This document shows, one piece after another, positions 1 through 4,825 of a stretch of 9,452 nucleotides of DNA. Both the position numbers and the translations under genes were made by a program. The notes below the pieces were generated by a model. That model worked only from the letters and a program-made list of their open reading frames with translations. It did no database searches and was not told where the DNA came from. Source of the stretch: Candidatus Brocadiaceae bacterium (GTDB lineage Bacteria > Planctomycetota > Brocadiia > SM23-32). The first letter of the stretch is position 1. Each line of letters starts with the position of its first letter. The stretch lies in assembly GCA_003567495.1 (NCBI GenBank), contig PWZK01000079.1, forward strand, positions 1 to 9,452. The letters run 5' to 3'.

Positions 1-80
1 AGGCGTCCTCGCCTGCATTCGTTTTTGTGTAGCGCCCCGGCCTCCCGTACGATGCAGGCGGGACGCCTGCGCTACAAAAG
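1..80. repeat. GC-rich palindromic intergenic repeat, possibly cut by the window edge
   Basis: Positions 1-18 are the reverse complement of 52-68 with a single extra T. Inside this, TGTAGCGC at 28-35 pairs with GCGCTACA at 69-76. The right copy is itself a hairpin, GCAGGCG (54-60) and CGCCTGC (64-70) around GGA. The whole is therefore two inverted copies of a TGTAGCGC-AGGCGTCC-CGCCTGC type unit. It lies outside any gene. A similar GCAGGC/GCCTGC core appears at 8983-9034. It looks like a dispersed REP-like element, but only a genome-wide search would show that. Confidence 0.6.
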
Positions 81-93
81 GCAACCATGTAGT

Positions 94-233
94 AAACCAA
101 CGTGGTTCACTGAACACTTACGAAAAATCTTTCGCCCAAACGTTAAAACGCCCCTGAATCTCTCAAAAGGGCGAAAGATGTTTCGCCCCTACGAATATAT
201 GCGCAAACACACGTATTTTACTGAGGACTTAAG
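94..233. repeat. Degenerate direct and inverted repeat cluster
   Basis: Two 29-base segments, 94-122 and 205-233, match at 21 of 29 positions in the same orientation. They flank an 11-base inverted pair, ATCTTTCGCCC (127-137) and GGGCGAAAGAT (169-179), and a third TTTCGCCC at 181-188. The arrangement suggests an old tandem or mirror duplication in the 3' flank of the pseudopilin genes. The arm at 169-179 also takes part in the terminator at 165-188, so two alternative foldings are possible. No coding frame is supported here. Confidence 0.5.
165..188 (-). terminator. Probable rho-independent terminator of the pseudopilin unit
   Basis: Read on the minus strand, GGGCGAAA (188-181) pairs perfectly with TTTCGCCC (176-169) around a four-base CATC loop, followed at once by TTTT (168-165). 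It lies 58 bases after the stop of the last pseudopilin gene, in the right direction. The stem is 8 bp, with a GC-rich base. The T run is short, so termination may be incomplete. Confidence 0.65.
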
Positions 234-246
234 TGCCGGGGGCAGT

Positions 247-702
247 TCAGTTTCTCAGCCGCACGTGAAATTCCCTCTTTCCCTCTCTGCCCGCGCGTTC
301 GGCATCTATCGTCACCAGTACCGTTGCGTTGCCTTTGTCTTCAAACCGCAGCCCGGTCAGGCTGTCGATCACGTTATCCATATGGCCTATGCTTAATTTG
401 CCGTCGTTTTCCTTTATAATTTTTGTTTCCGCCCAGTCCGCCCTGTTCAGTTCAATGCGCGATTGCGACTCTGTATCCTCGATTTCAAAGCTTGAAGCCT
501 CTTCTATCAGGCCTTTGATGGAATATGCGGCCAGGTCAAGTTCCTCCTGCAGCTGCCTGACTTCGTTGCTTGTCTGCCAGTTTCGCGCTATTGAGAACAT
601 CATTGCGGTCATCGGGAGCAGGACTATCAGGGAGATCAGCACAACTATTATCAGCTCAATAATTGTGAAGTATCGGGTTTTATTTGTCTTTCCTTCCGCC
701 AC
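247..702 (-). CDS. Prepilin-type N-terminal domain protein, PilW/PulJ-like minor pseudopilin
   Basis: This 151-residue protein has a short charged leader, then a type IV prepilin motif: Phe12, with Glu16 at +5, and a hydrophobic helix to about residue 39. Family knowledge says such proteins are cut and N-methylated by a prepilin peptidase and join a pilus or type II secretion pseudopilus in the inner membrane. The residue before the cut is Tyr11, not the usual Gly. The rest, about 40-151, is an unremarkable globular domain with no motif I recognise. The PilW/PulJ-like label rests on length and on position behind a PilV-like gene. The start is GTG, with GGGAG seven bases upstream and only two bases after the stop of the preceding gene, so the two are probably translated together. 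The stop is TGA. Confidence 0.8.
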   Translation of the reverse strand: MAEGKTNKTRYFTIIELIIVVLISLIVLLPMTAMMFSIARNWQTSNEVRQLQEELDLAAYSIKGLIEEASSFEIEDTESQSRIELNRADWAETKIIKENDGKLSIGHMDNVIDSLTGLRFEDKGNATVLVTIDAERAGREGKREFHVRLRN

Positions 703-704
703 AA

Positions 705-1103
705 TTAATCTCCCGCCCCGGCAATATAGGTCACCAGTTTTTTCTGATCCAGGCCGTCGTTCCAGGTTACGGTCACGGTCACTTTTCGGTAAATCGCCTC
801 CTCTCCGTTTCCTTCCCCATTTACTATCTCTTCGTCGTTAGCGTCATATTTTACTACTTCTATGTCTATGCTGCCGGTATGATACAGAAGTGGTATTTCT
901 TCTTCAGTCAGGCCTTCGCCGGTACTCTTATACTTTTCCATCGCGTCCACGGCAGCCCAGGTGGCTTCACGCTGTATGCGGGCTCTTGCCAGGCTGCGCC
1001 TGCCTGCGAAAAAAAAGGAAGCGGAGCCAAGCACAGCGATCAGGAGTATGACCGATGCGAGGATAAGCTCGATCAGCGTAAAATTATGCCTTTTTTCCAG
1101 CAA
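705..1103 (-). CDS. Prepilin-type N-terminal domain protein, PilV/PulI-like minor pseudopilin
   Basis: This 132-residue protein begins with a seven-residue leader (MLEKRHN) followed by FTLIEL, with Glu12 at +5 and a hydrophobic helix to about residue 33. The C-terminal half, with YRKVTVTVTW near its end, is a beta-rich segment typical of minor pseudopilins. Role from family knowledge: a minor subunit of a type IV pilus or type II secretion pseudopilus. The residue before the cleavage point is Asn7, not Gly. The start is TTG: an in-frame TAA lies immediately upstream, no Met follows near the N-terminus, and GGAGAGGA sits seven bases before it. It is first in a two-gene unit with its own promoter at 1145-1173. 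No major pilin, ATPase or peptidase gene is nearby. Confidence 0.82.
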   Translation of the reverse strand: MLEKRHNFTLIELILASVILLIAVLGSASFFFAGRRSLARARIQREATWAAVDAMEKYKSTGEGLTEEEIPLLYHTGSIDIEVVKYDANDEEIVNGEGNGEEAIYRKVTVTVTWNDGLDQKKLVTYIAGAGD

Positions 1104-1144
1104 TTATGGATCCTCTCCAGATAGCGACACAGAAAACCCCTATA

Positions 1145-1173
1145 AGTATAGCGTAAAGACACGCAAAAATCAA
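1145..1173 (-). promoter_or_regulatory. Sigma70-type promoter for the pseudopilin pair
   Basis: On the minus strand, TTGATT (1173-1168) is followed after exactly 17 bases by TATACT (1150-1145). These are 4/6 and 5/6 matches to the consensus hexamers. Transcription would start near 1138, about 35 bases before the TTG start. It lies in the 83-base gap after the sulfatase maturase stop, where no strong terminator is visible, so read-through from upstream may add to its output. Confidence 0.7.
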
Positions 1174-1186
1174 GCATTACTTTTTT

Positions 1187-2422
1187 TCAAAAAAGTGGGG
1201 AGGCGCAGCAATTTTTGTATTTTTTGCCGCTTTTACATGGGCATGGGTCGTTGCGGCCGATTTTTTGGTTTGTTTTTTTTCGTTTTGGCGCGGGTGGCGG
1301 GGGGGTGGGCTGGTTTTCTCTGCGGACGCGGTTTGCAAGCACCTTGAAGCGGTCGAGAGTATGTTCGTAGAACTGCTTCCAACCGCTACAAAGTATGCTC
1401 AGGCGGCCGGGTTTGTCTCCAGAACCCGGACGGTTTTTTGTGCAGCACCCGGCGCAGAACCGGAGGTAAGGGCAGTGTCCGCACTCCCGGTTCCATTGTC
1501 TTTTTCGCGCGCCGAAGGATTCATAAAGAGGGGATTTCAGAAATTCATCCCACCCGGAGTTCATGATGTTGCCAAGTCGCAGCTGCGGCCGCACGAAAAA
1601 ATCACATGGATAGACATCGCCGTTGTGTTCCACAACGAAGTACTGTCGGCAGTCCTCGTCCATGGAGCACATTGTGGGTGGTTGGCCGAGCATGACCGCA
1701 AGGATGGAATCGAAGTGGCGGATTGAAATTCGGCGCGTATCGTGTTTGTACCATTCATCAAAAACGGCGCACAAAAAATCGCCCCACTGTTTGCCTGTGA
1801 TGGCAAAAGGCAGCAGATTTTCTTCGTTGTCGAACTCCACGCATTCTATATACTGGTGGTATCTGAAATCCTGTTCGCGCAGGTAGCGGTATGTTTTGAG
1901 CGGTTTCCCGACGTTTGCATCGCTGACCAGGGTGAGGATGTTGAATTCAGCTCCGTGGCGTTGCAGTGTCCGAATTCCGCTGATAACGCGCTCGTGGGTA
2001 TCACTTCCGCCTGCGGAACGTCGGTATCGGTTATGGATTTGAGCCGGGCCGTCGAGGCTGATTCCGGTCAGAAAATTATAGCGCGCCAGATGCCCGGCCA
2101 TTTCATCGTCAATCAATATGCCGTTGGTTTGCAGTCCGTTGGCGACGGCTTTGCCGGATCTGCCGTATTTTTTTTGCAGCTGCGTTACGCGTTTGAAAAA
2201 ATCGAGCCCCATAAGCAAAGGTTCTCCGCCCTGCCAGCCGAAAGAATACTGCGGTTGGGGCGTTGCCATGAAAGTTCGGATCATTTGTTCGAGTGCTTCA
2301 TCCGTCATGCGGTGTTTGGCGGAGTGCGGATAAAGCTGTCGGCGATCCAGGTAAAAACAGTAATCGCAATTCAGGTTACAATCGGCGGAAGCTGGTTTTA
2401 TAAGCAGGCTGAAGGGTCTCAT
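1187..2422 (-). CDS. Anaerobic sulfatase-maturating enzyme (radical SAM/SPASM) with C-terminal SEC-C motif
   Basis: This enzyme oxidises an active-site Cys or Ser of sulfatases to formylglycine, using S-adenosylmethionine in the cytoplasm. In the 411-residue product, Cys15, Cys19 and Cys22 form the CxxxCxxC radical-SAM site, and WQGGEP (63-68) is the SAM-contact motif. Cys252, 258, 273, 314, 317, 323, 327 and 345 fit the spacing of the two auxiliary [4Fe-4S] clusters of characterised anSMEs, and Asp274 matches the proposed catalytic base. After a Pro-rich, Lys-rich linker (about 371-387), residues 389-406 form a SEC-C motif (Cys394, 396, 405, 406), which is an unusual addition. I chose the ATG at 2422 because family similarity begins there. 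A TTG at 2482 would add 20 residues and overlap feoB. No Shine-Dalgarno is seen at either start. It follows feoB by 46 bases, so it is probably the last gene of the feo operon. The stop is TGA. Confidence 0.92.
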   Translation of the reverse strand: MRPFSLLIKPASADCNLNCDYCFYLDRRQLYPHSAKHRMTDEALEQMIRTFMATPQPQYSFGWQGGEPLLMGLDFFKRVTQLQKKYGRSGKAVANGLQTNGILIDDEMAGHLARYNFLTGISLDGPAQIHNRYRRSAGGSDTHERVISGIRTLQRHGAEFNILTLVSDANVGKPLKTYRYLREQDFRYHQYIECVEFDNEENLLPFAITGKQWGDFLCAVFDEWYKHDTRRISIRHFDSILAVMLGQPPTMCSMDEDCRQYFVVEHNGDVYPCDFFVRPQLRLGNIMNSGWDEFLKSPLYESFGARKRQWNRECGHCPYLRFCAGCCTKNRPGSGDKPGRLSILCSGWKQFYEHTLDRFKVLANRVRRENQPTPPPPAPKRKKTNQKIGRNDPCPCKSGKKYKNCCASPLF

Positions 2423-2468
2423 ATTTGCGTCGCAAGTAATTGCGGTTATGTATGCAGAGTTGGGTAAT

Positions 2469-4187
2469 TTACAGCCCTGCAATGCGAAGTATGGCGTTTA
2501 ATCCGGTGCCGGTTACGAGCACCACGACTATCATGACAGCCGTCGCTTTAAGCAAATCGCGCAGACCCATTTCTTTGAAAAGCACCACGAACGTTGCGGC
2601 GCATGGGAAGTAGATTACCAGTATCACGCTTGCCACGATGAGCTGTCGCAGCTCCAGTCCGAGCGGCGCAAGCATTCCAACGGCCACGTCTTTGCGCAGA
2701 AAACCGACCAGCAGCGGCCCTACGGCCTCCCCCGGCAGCCCGAACAACATCTGTGCAGGCGCGGTAAAAAAACGATCCAGGAGGTCGATAACCCCCAGCG
2801 TGTACAGAAGCTGAACGGCAAAGACGCCGAGCAGCACGTATGGCAGGGCTTCGCGGATAAACCCCATCATGCGCATGTAAACCTTTTTTAAGAGCGATTT
2901 CCAGTATGGCAATCTGTAAGGGGGTATATCGACGAGTATCTCGGGCGTCTCACCTTTCAGGAGGAATTTCATCGATATGCCCAGCGCGATCCAGAGGATC
3001 ACCAGCGTAAAAAATAGTACCGCAAGCCCGATGATTCCCGCTTCGCCCAGCAATCCGGCCACCATGGCTAGCTGGGCCATACATGGCACGCAGATCGACA
3101 CGAGGGTCAGGGCGATAAAACGCTCCTTTCTTGTTTCCAGAATGCGCCCGGCCATGGCGCCCGGCACGTTGCATCCCAGCCCGAGCATCATGGGCACGAT
3201 TGACAGTCCGTGAAGCCCCATTCTGTGCATGAGGGTGTCTATTAACACGCCGAGACGCGGGAGATATCCTATATCCTCAAGCAGGCTCAGTATGAAGTAA
3301 AAACAGAAAATAAAAGGAAGGATGACGGCTATCGGGATGAAAAGCCCCGTTGTGAGAAGCCCGAACGATTCATTCATGTCTATCTCGCCTTCTATCAGTT
3401 CGCCTATAAGAACGCTATGGAAGAAACCTTCTCCCCCGAGAGCCGCAGATATCCATCCGGTCACGGGTTCCCAGACAAATTCGAAAATCTCTTCCATGAC
3501 TTCTTCATGGAGCCAATCGCCGATATAGGCAACGAAAGCAAAGCTCAGAAACAATACCACTGCCGCTATGAACGGCCCGATCACGGGATGCACGGTGGCG
3601 TGGCTGAGCATCTGGCCGGCTGTAGGATGCCTGTGCTCTATATGCTGGACCTTATCTATTATCTCTCCGACCCTATGCCATATATCTTCCGGTTCGGTTT
3701 TCGGCTTTATGGTGGCGGCATCCCCGAGTCTTTCGGTTAGCAGTTTTACGCCCTCACCGCTGATGGCGCATGTAGGCACCACGGGCACGCCGAGCTGTTT
3801 CTCAAGCTCGTCGGTATCTATGTCGATGCCGTGTTCGAGCGCTTCGTCCCACATGTTAAGCGCCACCACCATGGGCTTGCCGGTTTGCAGAAGCTGGAGG
3901 GTGAGATTCAGGTTTCGTTCGAGGTTTGTAGCGTCCAGAACGTTGATGATTATATCGCCCTCCTTTAACATCTCCACCGCCACCGCTTCGGCCGCGTTGG
4001 TGGGTTCGAGGGTGTATGAGCCCGGAACGTCGATAATCTCGGCGGTTTCTTTCTCCAGCCTTAAATTTCCACTGGTAAATTCAACCGTCGTTCCGGAATA
4101 GTTGGAGGCGACGACATGCGTGCCGGTAAGGCGCGAGAATATGGCGCTTTTACCCACATTCGGACTTCCCATAAGTAATATGCGCAT
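2469..4187 (-). CDS. feoB: Ferrous iron transport protein B
   Basis: FeoB is an inner-membrane Fe(II) importer with a cytosolic GTPase domain. The 572-residue product has G1 GSPNVGKS (7-14), G2 Thr33-Thr34, G3 DVPG (53-56), G4 NMWD (111-114) and a G5-like CAISGEG (140-146). A helical spacer (about 165-200) leads to roughly eight hydrophobic segments between 202 and 566. GCNVPG (338-343) and the Cys366/Cys369 pair fit the conserved gate regions. It is short compared with the about 770-residue E. coli protein, but all main parts are present and it ends in a normal membrane segment. G2 reads NYSGTTVE, where NxPGxTVE is more usual. The ATG start lies 19 bases after the feoA stop; AGGA sits 11 bases upstream, a somewhat distant ribosome site. 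No feoC is seen. The stop is TAA. Confidence 0.95.
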   Translation of the reverse strand: MRILLMGSPNVGKSAIFSRLTGTHVVASNYSGTTVEFTSGNLRLEKETAEIIDVPGSYTLEPTNAAEAVAVEMLKEGDIIINVLDATNLERNLNLTLQLLQTGKPMVVALNMWDEALEHGIDIDTDELEKQLGVPVVPTCAISGEGVKLLTERLGDAATIKPKTEPEDIWHRVGEIIDKVQHIEHRHPTAGQMLSHATVHPVIGPFIAAVVLFLSFAFVAYIGDWLHEEVMEEIFEFVWEPVTGWISAALGGEGFFHSVLIGELIEGEIDMNESFGLLTTGLFIPIAVILPFIFCFYFILSLLEDIGYLPRLGVLIDTLMHRMGLHGLSIVPMMLGLGCNVPGAMAGRILETRKERFIALTLVSICVPCMAQLAMVAGLLGEAGIIGLAVLFFTLVILWIALGISMKFLLKGETPEILVDIPPYRLPYWKSLLKKVYMRMMGFIREALPYVLLGVFAVQLLYTLGVIDLLDRFFTAPAQMLFGLPGEAVGPLLVGFLRKDVAVGMLAPLGLELRQLIVASVILVIYFPCAATFVVLFKEMGLRDLLKATAVMIVVVLVTGTGLNAILRIAGL

Positions 4188-4206
4188 CGGAATCTTTTTC
4201 CTGAAA

Positions 4207-4470
4207 TTAGTTCTGGCTCATTCTGCCTGAATTTTCCCGTTCCAGAAGTTTCACTTTCACCTTCGACGCTATACCCCGTCCCATGGCGGTCTGCCGCCCG
4301 TCAACGGATATGGTGATCGGGCCGCCCATCAGCTGAGAGCTGACTCTCGTTACAGTTTTCCCCTGCCGAACCCCCATGCTTTCCAGACGCCTGCAGGGCA
4401 TGTGCCCGGAATCAAATCCGACGACTTCACCTACTTCACCTTTTTCGAGTTCCGCCAGAGTTTTATACAT
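4207..4470 (-). CDS. feoA: Ferrous iron transport protein A
   Basis: This is an 87-residue, SH3-like cytosolic protein that works with FeoB; the family is thought to regulate or stabilise the transporter. The typical pattern is present: an N-terminal LAELEKGE segment, RRLESMGV (27-34), then a basic beta-rich core ending in VKVKLLE (71-77). I chose the ATG at 4470, which has GGAG nine bases upstream. An in-frame ATG at 4545 would add 25 residues, but it overlaps the -10 box of the likely promoter and so would not be on the mRNA. It is first in the feoA-feoB-maturase order. Neighbour feoB follows after 19 bases. The stop is TAA. Confidence 0.93.
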   Translation of the reverse strand: MYKTLAELEKGEVGEVVGFDSGHMPCRRLESMGVRQGKTVTRVSSQLMGGPITISVDGRQTAMGRGIASKVKVKLLERENSGRMSQN

Positions 4471-4543
4471 ATGCTGAATCTCCGTCCGCCATAAACAACA
4501 CCGCGATTCATAAAAGACATCAAAACTGTTTGCATCATCCAAC

Positions 4544-4573
4544 ATTTTAAAATATATTTGGGATCGGTGTCAA
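4544..4573 (-). promoter_or_regulatory. Sigma70-type promoter of the feoAB operon
   Basis: On the minus strand, TTGACA (4573-4568), a perfect -35 box, is followed after 18 bases by TAAAAT (4549-4544), 5/6 to consensus. The start would be near 4537, giving a leader of about 67 bases before feoA. The -35 box is half of a 12-bp palindrome, which suggests control by a repressor. Confidence 0.65.
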
Positions 4574-4579
4574 ATGACA
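4568..4579. promoter_or_regulatory. Palindrome over the feo -35 box, possible operator
   Basis: TGTCA and TGACA are perfect inverted arms around two bases, and the arm at 4568-4572 forms part of the -35 box. A protein bound here would block RNA polymerase. It does not resemble the classical GATAAT-rich Fur box, so the regulator (a Fur, DtxR or other family member) cannot be named from sequence. A 12-bp palindrome can occur by chance; its position is the main evidence. Confidence 0.4.
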
Positions 4580-4589
4580 GGGGGGGGGG
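4580..4589. repeat. Ten-base G homopolymer next to the feo promoter
   Basis: An uninterrupted run of ten G (ten C on the transcribed-direction strand) begins right after the palindrome, just upstream of the -35 box. Such tracts change length by slippage in many bacteria and can alter the strength of a nearby promoter. Whether it varies here is unknown, and a homopolymer of this length may also be miscounted in assembly. Confidence 0.75.
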
Positions 4590-4643
4590 TGAGGGAAGCA
4601 GCAGGTGTGTAATGGCGCGGCATACGTAGTGGTTAATCATGGG

Positions 4644-4702
4644 CTCAACCGACGCAGGGTCGGTTGGGGCCGGAAACGTAGTAGTTGGGGCGGCCCCGGT
4701 TG
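4644..4702. other. GC-rich stem-loop region between feoA and the RACo-like gene
   Basis: The gene-free stretch 4590-4825 contains a clear hairpin: CAACCGAC (4646-4653) pairs with GTCGGTTG (4659-4666) around five bases. Next to it GGGGCCG (4666-4672) pairs with CGGCCCC (4691-4697). CGGTTG at 4697-4702 could replace the right half of the first stem, so alternative foldings exist. Neither strand has a T run after the stems, so they are not ordinary terminators. On the minus strand this would be the 3' region of the RACo-like mRNA. I recognise no named RNA family. The rest of the stretch shows only a short palindrome, GCGTTAACGC at 4777-4786. Confidence 0.4.
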
Positions 4703-4825
4703 TTCTGAATTTTGTTTTTTTTGCCGGAAGCAAAACCAGACGGTCCATAAAAAGGTCAGTACGGTTTCTTGCCCGCGCGTTAACGCTTAAAAGATAGTGT
4801 GTTATGCGATAGCATGTTCGGATTC

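Noticed and set aside
1180..1198. A/T palindrome after the maturase stop as a terminator
   Set aside because: ACTTTTTT/AAAAAAGT has almost no GC in the stem and no T run after it on the minus strand.
4471..4545. Longer feoA starting at the ATG at 4545
   Set aside because: This ATG overlaps the -10 box, while the ATG at 4470 has GGAG at the right distance and fits the family length.
4720..4736. TTTTGC-CGGAA-GCAAAA hairpin as a terminator of the RACo-like gene
   Set aside because: On the minus strand the stem is followed by A, not T; on the plus strand the T run precedes the stem.
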